A stretch of DNA of 64,000 nucleotides from Heracleum sosnowskyi (Eukaryota > Streptophyta > Magnoliopsida > Apiales > Apiaceae). Positions 21,419-34,212 of the stretch are shown in pieces (positions within the stretch are counted from its first letter, which is position 1; each line of letters starts with the position of its first letter). The position numbers and the translations under genes were made by a program. Location of the stretch: the NCBI GenBank assembly GCA_030848705.1, contig CM061238.1, positions 58,443,133-58,507,132 on the forward strand, given 5' to 3'. Under the pieces are notes generated by a model. That model ran no database searches. It was given only the letters and a program-made list of their open reading frames with translations, and was not told where the DNA came from.

Positions 21419-24400
21419 TGTAACGCCCCCAAATCCGGGGTCAAATGATTTGGTCGTCACAATGCACTCTTAATCCAAACAACCTGTTCAATATAAAATC
21501 AACACAATAATAATAATATCTGTGACCCCAACTCTACCAAGAATCTTTAAAGGTTATAGTGCTAGAAACAAGAATCCAAATTTCATTACAACAATCTTTC
21601 TTCCTTACAACCATTCTCTTTACAAAAATTCTAATACACTAGTATAACTTCGATAAGAAGTATACCAGGCAACTAATCTTATACAATATATTATTCAATG
21701 GAAAACATCTATATACACAACCTCTCACTAGCTCCAAATGCTCTGGATCAGAACGTCTTTACGCTAATATCTTTCCCCATCTCTGATCAGCTACGCGGAC
21801 AACTCTCGCCAATACACCTTCTTTCCGGCAGGCTAAAATATATATAAATAAAACAAGTATGAGCGAATGAATTGCTCAGCAAGCGCATTATTAAATATAA
21901 TACGAAAGGTTTCCAAAATAAACTTTGGATTTTCAAATAACAACTTTTGTTTTTGAACATTTGTAATCTTTAAAACTTTCAAATTAAGTTTGGTAATTTA
22001 CCACAATTTCTCATTCAGTTTCTCGCAACCGAATAGTTTTAAAACACAAAAGATTTATATTGGTCGTTACGATGACCGAATCAACAATATCTACAATAGC
22101 ATGTAGAAAATATGAAATAAATATAACTCATACGTCTTCAAGACCATAGCTTGTACAAAAATACTAATTTTTTTTAAGATAACAGATCTATTCACAACAT
22201 TTTCTGAAACCAACAACTCTGGAAGGTTAGAATAATCAAGGGGTAAGAATGAGCCAACACGCTCGGTCAAGGAATAAAGAACGCACTTCGAGACTTCAAC
22301 ATGGTACCGACTGGATATGCGGTATGAATAAAACTCATCAAGATAGATATCTCACGACTGCCAATGGAATCAAGGAAATGGATTTCGACTATTTGGAATC
22401 CAAATGAATTAAGAGTAAGTGATTTCAGCAAGATTGAAACCACCATTTATTAATCAACAACCAACAATTTTACGCAACGAATAAACCTGAATATCAGGTC
22501 ATAACTCACAAGTACAAAACATATGGATGTAACTCATCCCAGAAATAAGAATTAATATTAGAATTGGATTTTTAACATTTATCAAATCAAAGGTTGTGCT
22601 GCTGGCCAGCCACGCATCAACCCCGGACTTGCTTATAGCAAAGTCCTCTACTGGATCCTAGGCACATCTGGGCCTAAATTACATCGACCATAAACGGTCC
22701 GACCAATAGTTGGTCCATTTTTAAAAACATTCCAATCCTATATTATATACGTCAGGTGTTAGAACAATTGACAACCTTACTTCGACAATCAGGTGTCGGA
22801 ACAATCGACAAACCTAATACAACAATTGCTGGAAAACTCACGTTCCAGGAAACAGTTCAATTATCAAGAATCAATAAAGGGATAGCAATATAATCTAGTA
22901 TCGACGAGATCGACACAACAATGGGGAGTACACATGGCAAGTAACAACATCATAAATATCGACGAGATCGATGCAACAACTGGGATAACAATGAAGAATA
23001 AACAATGACATGCTCAACAAGGTTAAGTCTGATATGAAACAGACAATATGATATCAACAGAAAGTGTAACAAGTCAATATAGAGTAGGGTTCAAAGAATA
23101 AACAATAACATGCTTAACAAGATTGAATCTGATATGAAACAGACAATATGATATCAACAGAAAAGGGTAACAAGTCAATATAGAGTAGGGTTCAAAGAAC
23201 AGGCTCTAGATGGCCTCAATAGTTCAAATCATCACATTATGGAAGAATTAATTAAGGTTTACCAATCTGGTAAATGACAAGAGAGTCAAGTTCAAGTTTA
23301 AGAAGAATTCAAGGTGAAGTTTATAAATGAAGAGAACAAGGGTTTATCAACTTCTGACAGAAATAGTTCAAGTCCTTCGAACATGTACTTATAATAGATA
23401 AGCCTTGTACTTGAAGGAAGTAAACTAAATCATGCACAGTATATATGAATTCGAATCAGGGAATGGATCAGATGATCGCATTAACAAGAAAGGATAACAA
23501 GGTTTGCATAGGTGCAAGGTGAAAAATGGAATACTTGAAGGGCAAGCAACACCACTTCAGAATTTCAGAATAAGTTTTCCCTCATAGGGTTCACAAGTTC
23601 CCGCTCATCTAGGGTTGGTAATATTCCAACTTAGCATTTTTAAATCAAGTCTTTTAAAAGAAAGCCTTAGTATACGGCCCATAATTATCTCTTCAAACTT
23701 TTCAGGATAATAAGTATATCTTTCCAATCAATATGAAAATATGAATCTAAACTCAAAAGGTATAAAAGAGTACTCGTCAATTTACGAGATTAAATAACAT
23801 ACTTGCAATTCAATGCAAAGAAATCAACATTTGAAAATTCAGTAATAAGCATTCAACATGCATACTAATAATTCAAGATAATATCCCTTAATTAATAAGC
23901 AAGGGTATAAACACTTGCCTGTGGTCCTTAGCTATTCCGTAACGCTGAAACAATACGATCCCTCCTTATTCTGTCTTATCGCACGATTCTCGACTTCCGT
24001 CCTTCTTTGCCTTAACGCTCTTGCGAATACCATTAGTCTGCTTCTACCATTTCGAATCCACGTGCCAGCCTCGATAGTCAAACATGAGACGGTACTTAGT
24101 CTTCAACGTATAATCCTCATATTTCATAAATGATTGTAACTTAACTTCGACGCACTTACCGATCCTACCGATATCTTTGTTGCATAAACATCCACATCTC
24201 AATTGATAGACCAATCGCAATCAACCACATAAGTAATCCACGTAACTCGCTTGACGACAATCCCCATACTATAAAAAGTCAACATCCAAGTCAACGGCCT
24301 CGTAAATCTCACTTTCTAACATAACCGACAAATTACTATTCCAACTACCCCTCGTGATAACATTAGACACAACCAATTACTCAAACAAGTCTCCACACAA

Positions 24401-26399
24401 TTTATTCGCATGCATGACTCAACAACAGATAATTCACATCATTCACATAACACATTTAAACAAGTAACCAGTTACGTATCGGACGCCCGGTCTAATTTAT
24501 AATATTTAAAACTCAGACACTAGCCCTAGTACGGGCATATACTGACTATAAAACACATTACACAACTCATACGAATCATATAGCACTTATAACTATTTTT
24601 AAAACATCACACAAAGCTTATTTGGATTTAAATAAGCCACAAACAATTTTTAAATCAAAAATCGGATTTTTAAATCCAATATAAGTATTTTAAATGCAAT
24701 TAAATCAATTAACAAAATTAATTGACACTCTTTAAATGCTCAAACTATTTTTAAATAAATGAACCAAGCTAGAAAATAATTAAACTTAATTTTAATTAAT
24801 TAAATCTAATTAATAATTAATTATTAAGAATTAACTGATTAAAAGAATCAATCAATTAATTAAATTAATTAATTATTAATCAAAAATAATTAAAATAATT
24901 AAATTTAATCAATTTTCGAATTTAAATAAATATTTATGAATTTATAAAATTTTCGGAATAATAAAATATATTTTTAAATCAAAGATATGATTTTTAGAAT
25001 TTTTAAAACAATTTTTGAATTATTTTAAAAATAAAATTCCAGAAACACTTTTCTGGAAATGGATTAGGGTTTTTTAGGATCAAACCGGGTCGGGTTAGGG
25101 TTTGAAAACGGGTCGCCAAGAACACAAACGGGTCGCCAAGAACACCCGCCGGTTTCCGGCGCCGTTCCGGCGGCCGGTCGCATTCCGGCGACCACAATCC
25201 ACACCAAAACTACACGAAATCACAGGGGAAACACGGGGGTTTAATCAACAACATCATAACCCAACTGAAATCAACTAATTATGCGAAGAACAACTCGGAG
25301 TTGCGTCAAAAAGTCCCGTCGGCGACGGTGGTAACGTTTTTCGGTGACCCGAAACTGAACACCAACCTCAACAATGATTACATGAATTCATTCCTCTCCC
25401 TACGATCTATTTAATGGTGGAAACGTTAATCACAACCAATCAATCAATACAAAACTCCGGCTAAAACCAAGAACTCCGGCAAGTTCTTCAAATTCCGATT
25501 AGCTCGATTCTAAGCTCAAAATTTAAATTAAAAATCATCAACATGTTCTAAATCACATAACAAACACACTCAATCCATCAATTTACACGAACAATCAAAA
25601 ACAAAGATTCCCCCAAATTTAAACCTAAAATTCGAAAATAATTAAATAATTAAAAATCTGAAAAGTTTAAAAATCATACCCACATGAATTTTGATGGTGG
25701 ATTTAGGTAGAGGATGATGAGAGATTCGATTCGGTTACAAGAACATCGAAATCGGATTCCGATAACGCCTTCAAAATTGAGTTTGATTCTCAAGAACACG
25801 AAGAACACGTTTCAGGGGTTTTTAGATTTTTAACTGTAATTAAGCTTGATTATACGAAAAACAAAGTACGATTTGCCTTTTTATAATAAACGGAAAATAA
25901 TACCCCAAACGACATTTTTGGATCGATACTGATCCGATGGATCGCTTTAAATACAATTTAACAAAATAAACGCTTTAAATCTTTAATAAAGCAGAATACA
26001 CGTTTCACGAGACGATAAGCATCCATAAAGTACGGATAACTACAAGTATCGTTTAATTCAAAATATACGAACCAAAATACCTTTATTGTGAATATTTTCG
26101 AATACCTCCTACTTTAACGAATGAAATATTGGTACGAACGATATACCAATCTCCCGAATAATTTGGGAACGATCCAAATTTTCTTTTCGATAATTAAAAT
26201 AAAATAAAATAGTATGACACCCTTTTCAAAATAGTTTCAAATTCCCCACACATTTCACATAGCACCACAATATCACATATTCGATCATTTAACGAATAAC
26301 TTAACCCATTTAACAAATAAAACATTTAATAACTCTTAATATGAAATTAAAATTTCATTTCGCATCACATAATAACACGTAATTTTCCCGGATCTTACA
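21419..26399 (-). repeat. LTR of element H, left copy (4981 bp)
   Basis: In element sense it runs from TGTAAGATCC to GGCGTTACA. It has exactly the same length as the right copy. I count about 23 substitutions by eye, under 0.5 percent, so the insertion is recent. Contents include an AT-rich block of TTAATTAA runs (24700-24950), a GC-rich block with two copies of GGGTCGCCAAGAACAC (about 25109-25146), and no convincing gene. The small open frames here (for example 23915-24133) are judged to be chance. Confidence 0.93.
22996..23197. repeat. Tandem duplication of about 100 bp within the H LTR
   Basis: 22996-23095 and 23096-23197 are close copies, sharing AGACAATATGATATCAACAG and AGTCAATATAGAGTAGGG. 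The same pair occurs in the right LTR at about 30809-31010, so it predates this insertion. Confidence 0.85.
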
Positions 26400-26413
26400 T
26401 CCTTTCCCCCTTA
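26400..26413 (-). other. Polypurine tract of element H
   Basis: TCCTTTCCCCCTTA on the plus strand, which is TAAGGGGGAAAGGA in element sense, adjoins the start of the left LTR. The bases around it (GAGGACAGAATCCT) match the 3' end of element G. Confidence 0.85.
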
Positions 26414-28214
26414 ACAGGATTCTGTCCTCAGAATCAGCTTACGCAAACACAGGTGGATATTTTCCAACATCTCATTTTCAAATTCCTAGGTTGACTCTTC
26501 AACCTTAGGATTTCTCCTCATACTCATACTAATTTGACTCCTCTATTACTCATCACTCTCTCATACTGACTCAATATCTCAATTGGTTACTCAACATAGA
26601 ACAATTTAACTAAATCTCTATAGGTTCGTATTTTATGAAATACACTATGAATACACCACTCATGGAGTGGTACGCAAACTTATACGCAACTTTCCTAACA
26701 CGCAGTAAACCGACATAAGGTAGCAATTCAAAATTGTCATAATAACTGTTGTCGTAAGAAAATCTAATCAACGGTAAATGGTCCTTCCAATTACCTTAAA
26801 AATTTAGTACACAACCATAGTCTGTCTGAATTCTTTAATTAAGTCGCGGATCTCTGTCAAATACATTTGAACACGTCATTCCATGCCGTACTATTACCTC
26901 ATTCCAATAGCTAGAGATGAACCAATTCATCTAATAAATATCTCTCGTTAATCGGTCAATAATAACTCAAATAACATCTTGATTAGCTCTAAGCCTTAGC
27001 AACTCTACTACAAAGTCTATCTTAATATGTTTCCACTTCCATTCAGGAATCTCTTTAGTTGTAATCGTCTTCTATACCTCTGCTATTCTGTCTTCATTTT
27101 CCAACATCTCAAGTACTTAGATATTCACCAACACTAGTATCCTTTTGAAACCCCTCATATGTATTCTTGCACTTCTTTCTTATTCCTTATACTTTCTCGT
27201 TCCCTCCTATAATTGAATCCTTTTCTTTTTCCATAACTCTTTCCTTTATGTAGCCCTTTCTCTTTAATCAATTCTGGTTGAATCCTTATTTCCGTCATTT
27301 CTTTTAGTTAATCTCTTGTTATCATAACCTTAAAGCTCTATCCTTTGTAATCCTTGTACCGAAGATATTTACATCTCTGATCTCTCTTTTTCTACTCATA
27401 CTATCAGCCATCCATATTCTTGGGTCAACTTTATCTACCTCCAATATATTTAACAACTGCTTTCAACGATCGCATACCTTCCGTGCCAAACAAATATTCA
27501 GTTTAAAACAATCACTCATTACCTCATCCATTATCTTTAAATCCTTATCAACACCTCTTCATCTTCTTTTCCTATCTACAATTGTGAGAATATTCCTTAT
27601 CAGCTTGGTGACTTAATCCATATCTTTAAAAAAAAATTGTTCTACTTAGTCCTAAGAACTTAATTAATCTCCATCTGATTCCCAATTAATTTAGAAGATA
27701 CATTCACAGTAACACTCAGGACACCTTTTCCATGGTTCCATCTCATTTCCAAAACAGCTTGATCAACTCGACATTATCTTGATTCTCATTCTATACATCC
27801 ACATTAACTGGCAAGATCTACCTTAACTACCGTGAGCAAAAGACTTGCAACCATATCATACAATCCTGAAATACTCAAAGATCAACTCATTCTCCATTAT
27901 TAGCCTATCATCAAATCTTAAAAGTTCTTCTCATTGAGACAAAAATCTATTTGGTTCATCTTCCATAACATGGGATATCATCAGCACAATTACACATTTT
28001 TCCCCAAATTTCCAATCAACTCTTGAATTATCTAACTTCACCTTTCCATATCGTAACATTAATCGATAGAAAGAGAACAACTGGCTCCGTTATATGTTAC
28101 TAGTATTCTAATCGCATCGTAATCCGCTTTCGCTCGTGGTAATTCAATCGCAAATTCTTCGTTCATTATGGTAGGGTAAATTTCAGTTCACCCTAATGGC
28201 ATACCTCCCAGATT
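26414..28214 (-). pseudogene. Decayed pol remnants of element H (RNase H end, integrase, linker)
   Basis: No open frame survives, but translated fragments on the minus strand match gypsy pol in order. ADSMSRKREI (about 27390) resembles the end of RNase H. KEIPEWKWKHIKIDFVVELL (about 27000-27056) and FDRDPRLN (about 26850) are integrase core. GNWKDHLPLIRFSYDNSY (about 26740-26796) is the integrase C-terminal part. VRKVAYKFAY (about 26690) is the linker before a chromodomain. Stops and indels are dense. No gag, protease or convincing reverse transcriptase is visible. Confidence 0.7.
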
Positions 28215-28895
28215 ATTTGGTATAACAAAAATTCATAATATTTTGAAGTGAAAGATTCTAAGGAATTACTGAGAGACCAATTTGATCACATGAACTCAAT
28301 GTTGTGTGTCTCTATTAAGACAGTACTAAAGGTAATTAGCCTTCTTGTATTTCACAACACACAAGTGACGGCGTCCCGTCAGACTTCTATCACATAGACA
28401 GATAGTCCTTGTGTCCCCTATAAATAGGGTTGTTTGTCTCAGTTGGAGTAGTGAAACATGAAAGAAATTTACGGTCAAAATAACAACCAAGACCTCTCGA
28501 TAAGAAATCTCAAATACACACCTTGGATTGAAATTGAATAAATTCCAAAGGTGTCATTTCAAAAAAAAAGAACAACCAGAAAGGAAGTATCAACAAATAG
28601 TGTTACATCACAAATAGAGTTATCCACTCCGGAAGAATGAAGGAGTTGGAATTTAAATAACATATTTTCAACAGGCTTCACAAATTTGAAATAGATGTCA
28701 CAACAACCTCTGATGCAATTGCAATCATGATTGATCAAAAGTATCAAGTACAAGGTCAAAAGGTGGAATATATTCACCAACACAGCTTCGCTTAAAGAAA
28801 TGTCAAATATTTCCTTAGGATGGGAAGGTATTACCAAGGTCTTCACATATGACTCCTCCGTCGACTCCTTCGATAGCTCGTTACTCAATTTCAGC
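28215..28895. other. Unassigned segment of element H with TATA-like promoter signature
   Basis: It sits where gag and protease would be expected but resembles neither. On the plus strand there is CCTATAAATAGGG at about 28418, preceded by GTGACGGCGTCCCGTC (about 28365), and followed by coding-like fragments such as AIAIMIDQKYQVQGQ and, in another frame, ISLGWEGITKVFTYD. The minus strand also has a 109-codon frame (28559-28888). This could be a captured host or viral-like (pararetrovirus) promoter and gene start, but I cannot assign it. Confidence 0.35.
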
Positions 28896-29217
28896 CCTTC
28901 TTCTCCACGTTATTCGATTTCAGCCCTTCTTTTCCACGTTATTCGATTTCAGCCCTTCTTTTCCACGTCGCAAGGTTATCAATATCGTACGTCGTCGTCG
29001 ACTCGTAATAGTCCTCGAAGATTCCGCCATAGACGTCTACAAACGCAAGAAGTTCTATCCATCTCAGCACAACTATCTCAATCAAATACCTCCATCTCAA
29101 CTCACTCAGCGGTACTATATCCAATAGTCCAATACGAACTCTAAATGAGCTCTGACGTTCCTTATATAACTATATACACTCCCACACACTCTCGTTTCTA
29201 GTTTTACTATAACCCTT
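28896..29217 (-). other. 5' leader of element H
   Basis: Lies between the primer site and the unassigned segment, with 29-base tandem units at its far end (28896-28970). No gag start. Confidence 0.75.
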
Positions 29218-29231
29218 GCTCTGATACCAAC
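29218..29231 (-). other. Primer binding site of element H
   Basis: GCTCTGATACCA on the plus strand, complementary to initiator methionine tRNA, beside the 5' LTR. Confidence 0.88.
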
Positions 29232-32200
29232 TGTAACGCCCCCAAATCCGGGGTCAAATGATTTGGTCGTCACAATGCACTCTTAATCCAAACAACCTGT
29301 TCAATATAAAATCAACACAATAATAATAATATCTGTGACCCCAACTCTACCAAGAATCTTTAAAGGTTATAGTGCTAGAAACAAGAATCCAAATTTCATT
29401 ACAACAATCTTTCTTCCTTACAACCATTCTCTTTACAAAAATTCTAATACACTAGTATAACTTCGATAAGAAGTATACCAGGCAACTAATCTTATACAAT
29501 ATATTATTCAATGGAAAACATCTATATACACAACCTCTCACTAGCTCCAAATGCTCTGGATCAGAACGTCTTTACGCTAATATCTTTCCCCATCTCTGAT
29601 CAGCTACGTGGACAACTCTCGCCAATACACCTTCTTTCCGGCAGGCTAAAATATATATAAATAAAACAAGTATGAGCGAATGAATTGCTCAGCAAGCGCA
29701 TTATTAAATATAATACGAAAGGTTTCCAAAATAAACTTTGGATTTTCAAATAACAACTTTTGTTTTTGAACATTTGTAATCTTTAAAACTTTCAAATTAA
29801 GTTTGGTAATTTACCACAATTTCTCATTCAGTTTCTCGCAACCGAATAGTTTTAAAACACAAAAGATTTATATTGGTCGTTACGATGACCGAATCAACAA
29901 TATCTACAATAGCATGTAGAAAATATGAAATAAATATAACTCATACGTCTTCAAGACCATAGCTTGTACAAAAATACTAATTTTTTTTAAGATAACAGAT
30001 CTATTCACAACATTTTCTGAAACCAACAACTCTGGAAGGTTAGAATAATCAAGGGGTAAGAATGAGCCAACACGCTCGGTCAAGGAATAAAGAACGCACT
30101 TCGAGACTTCAACATGGTACCGACTGGATATACGGTATGAATAAAACTCATCAAGATAGATATCTCACGACTGCCAATGGAATCAAGGAAATGGATTTCG
30201 ACTATTTGGAATCCAAATGAATTAAGAGAAAGTGATTTCAGCAAGATTGAAACCACCATTTATTAATCAACAACCAACAATTTTACGCAACGAATAAACC
30301 TGAATATCAGGTCATAACTCACAAGTACAAAACATATGGATGTAACTCATCCCAGAAATAAGAATTAATATTAGAATTGGATTTTTAACATTTATCAAAT
30401 CAAAGGTTGTGCTGCTGGCCAGCCACGCATCAACCCCGGACTTGCTTATAGCAAAGTCCTCTACTGGATCCTAGGCACATCTGGGCCTAAATTACATCGA
30501 CCATAAACGGTCCGACCAATAGTTGGTCCATTTTTAAAAACATTCCAATCCTATATTATATACGTCAGGTGTCAGAACAATTGACAACCTTACTTCGACA
30601 ATCAGGTGTCGGAAGAATCGACAAACCTAATACAACAATTGCTGGAAAACTCACGTTCCAGGAAACAGTTCAATTATGAAGAATCAATAAAGGGATAGCA
30701 ATATAATCTAGTATCGACGAGATCGACACAACAATGGGGAGTACACATGGCAAGTAACAACATCATAAATATCGACGAGATCGATGCAACAACTGGGATA
30801 ACAATGAAGAATAAACAATGACATGCTCAACAAGGTTAAGTCTGATATGAAACAGACAATATGATATCAACAGAAAGTGTAACAAGTCAATATAGAGTAG
30901 GGTTCAAAGAATAAACAATAACATGCTTAACAAGATTGAATCTGATATGAAACAGACAATATGATATCAACAGAAAAGGGTAACAAGTCAATATAGAGTA
31001 GGGTTCAAAGAACAGGCTCTAGATGGCCTCAATAGTTCAAATCATCACATTATGGAAGAATTAATTAAGGTTTACCAATCTGGTAAATGACAAGAGAGTC
31101 AAGTTCAAGTTTAAGAAGAATTCAAGGTGAAGTTTATAAATGAAGAGAACAAGGGTTTATCAACTTCTGACAGAAATAGTTCAAGTCCTTCGAACATGTA
31201 CTTATAATAGATAAGCCTTGTACTTGAAGGAAGTAAACTAAATCATGCACAGTATATATGAATCCGAATCAGGGAATGGATCAGATGATCGCATTAACAA
31301 GAAAGGATAACAAGGTTTGCATAGGTGCAAGGTGAAAAATGGAATACTTGAAGGGCAAGCAACACCACTTCAGAATTTCAGAATAAGTTTTCCCTCATAG
31401 GGTTCACAAGTTCCCGCTCATCTAGGGTTGGTAATATTCCAACTTAGCATTTTTAAATCAAGTCTTTTAAAAGAAAGCCTTAGTATACGGCCCATAATTA
31501 TCTCTTCAAACTTTTCAGGATAATAAGTATATCTTTCCAATCAATATGAAAATATGAATTTAAACTCAAAAGGTATAAAAGAGTACTCGTCAATTTACGA
31601 GATTAAATAACATACTTGCAATTCAATGCAAAGAAATCAACATTTGAAAATTCAGTAATAAGCATTCAACATGCATACTAATAATTCAAGATAATATCCC
31701 TTAATTAATAAGCAAGGGTATAAACACTTGCCTATGGTCCTTAGCTATTCCGTAACGCTGAAACAATACGATCCCTCCTTATTCTGTCTTATCGCACGAT
31801 TCTCGACTTCCGTCCTTCTTTGCCTTAACGCTCTTGCGAATACCATTAGTCTGCTTCTACCATTTCGAATCCACGTGCCAGCCTCGATAGTCAAACATGA
31901 GACGGTACTTAGTCTTCAACGTATAATCCTCATATTTCATAAATGATTGTAACTTAACTTCGACGCACTTACCGATCCTACCGATATCTTTGTTGCATAA
32001 ACATCCACATCTCAATTGATAGACCAATCGCAATCAACCACATAAGTAATCCACGTAACTCGCTTGACGACAATCCCCATACTATAAAAAGTCAACATCC
32101 AAGTCAACGGCCTCGTAAATCTCACTTTCTAACATAACCGACAAATTACTATTCCAACTACCCCTCGTGATAACATTAGACACAACCAATTACTCAAACA

Positions 32201-34212
32201 AGTCTCCACACAATTTATTCGCATGCATGACTCAACAACAGATAATTCACATCATTCACATAACACATTTAAACAAGTAACCGGTTACGTATCGGACGCC
32301 CGGTCTAATTTATAATATTTAAAACTCAGACACTAGCCCTAGTACGGGCATATACTGACTATAAAACACATTACACAACTCATACGAATCATATAGCACT
32401 TATAACTATTTTTAAAACATCACACAAAGCTTATTTGGATTTAAATAAGCCACAAACAATTTTTAAATCAAAAATCGGATTTTTAAATCCAATATAAGTA
32501 TTTTAAATGCAATTAAATCAATTAACAAAATTAATTGACACTCTTTAAATGCTCAAACTATTTTTAAATAAATGAAGCAAGCTAGAAAATAATTAAACTT
32601 AATTTTAATTAATTAAATCTAATTAATTATTAATTATTAAGAATTAACTGATTAAAAGAATTAATCAATTAATTAAATAAATTAATTATTAATCAAAAAT
32701 AATTAAAATAATTAAATTTAATCAATTTTCGAATTTAAATAAATATTTATGAATTTATAAAATTTTCTGAATAATAAAATATATTTTTAAATCAAAGATA
32801 TGATTTTTAGAATTTTTAAAACAATTTTTGAATTATTTTAAAAATAAAATTCCTGAAACACTTTTCTGGAAATGGATTAGGGTTTTTTAGGATCAAACCG
32901 GGTCGGGTTAGGGTTTGAAAATGGGTCGCCAAGAACACAAACGGGTCGCCAAGAACACCCGCCGGTTTCCGGCGCCGTTCCGGCGGCCGGTCGCATTCCG
33001 GCGACCACAATCCACACCAAAACTACACGAAATCACAGGGGAAACACGGGGGTTTAATCAACAACATCACAACCCAACTGAAATCAACTAATTATGCGAA
33101 GAACAACTCGGAGTTGCGTCAAAAAGTCCCGCCGGCGACGGTGGTAACGTTTTCCGGTGACCCGAAACTGAACACCAACCTCAACAATGATTACATGAAT
33201 TCATTCCTCTCCCTACGATCTATTTAATGGTGGAAACGTTAATCACAACCAATCAATCAATACAAAACTCCGGCTAAAACCAAGAACTCCGGCAAGTTCT
33301 TCAAATTCCGATTAGCTCGATTCTAAGCTCAAAATTTAAATTAAAAATCATCAACATGTTCTAAATCACATAACAAACACACTCAATCCATCAATTTACA
33401 CGAACAATCAAAAACAAAGATTCCCCCAAATTTAAACCTAAAATTCGAAAATAATTAAATAATTAAAAATCTGAAAAGTTTAAAAATCATACCCACATGA
33501 ATTTTGATGGTGGATTTAGGTAGAGGATGATGAGAGATTCGATTCGGTTACAAGAACATCGAAATCGGATTCCGATAACGCCTTCAAAATTGAGTTTGAT
33601 TCTCAAGAACACGAAGAACACGTTTCAGGGGTTTTTAGATTTTTAACTGTAATTAAGCTTGATTATACGAAAAACAAAGTACGATTTGCCTTTTTATAAT
33701 AAACGGAAAATAATACCCCAAACGACATTTTTGGATCGATACTGATCCGATGGATCGCTTTAAATACAATTTAACAAAATAAACGCTTTAAATCTTTAAT
33801 AAAGCAGAATACACGTTTCACGAGACGATAAGCATCAATAAAGTACGGATAACTACAAGTATCGTTTAATTCAAAATATACGAACCAAAATACCTTTATT
33901 GCGAATATTTTCGAATACCTCCTACTTTAACGAATGAAATATTGGTACGAACGATATACCAATCTCCCGAATAATTTGGGAACGATCCAAATTTTCTTTT
34001 CGATAATTAAAATAAAATAAAATAGTATGACACCCTTTTCAAAATAGTTTCAAATTCCCCACACATTTCACATAGCACCTCAATATCACATATTCGATCA
34101 TTTAACGAATAACTTAACCCATTTAACAAATAAAACATTTAATAACTCTTAATATGAAATTAAAATTTCATTTCGCATCACATAATAACACGTAATTTTC
34201 CCGGATCTTACA
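29232..34212 (-). repeat. LTR of element H, right copy (4981 bp, 5' LTR)
   Basis: Begins TGTAACGCCC and ends GGATCTTACA on the plus strand, colinear without net length change with 21419-26399. Sequence of D resumes at 34213. Confidence 0.93.

Larger units (their letters stand above)
21083..34212 (-). mobile_element. Element H: Ty3/gypsy (chromovirus-like) element with giant LTRs, partial tandem
   Basis: Two 4981-bp LTRs (21419-26399 and 29232-34212) enclose 2.8 kb of internal sequence. A polypurine tract lies beside the left LTR and a primer site beside the right one, so the element runs on the minus strand. A second primer site and 322 bases of leader also lie left of the left LTR. The block 21083-26399 therefore repeats 28896-34212 over 5317 bases. 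The result is a tandem of one full unit plus the truncated start of another that shares the middle LTR. It lies in pol of D. The right flank is GATAA, but the left flank does not match and D has lost sequence there. Confidence 0.85.

Noticed and set aside
23915..24133. 72-codon frame in the H LTR, conserved at 31728-31946
   Set aside because: Conserved only because the two LTRs are near identical. No similarity to known proteins and no start context.
25065..25105. Telomere-like GGGTTAGGGTTT stretches in the H LTR (and at about 44025 in the G LTR)
   Set aside because: Only one or two imperfect units of the plant telomere repeat. Short telo-box-like matches are common in AT-rich LTRs, and no array is present.
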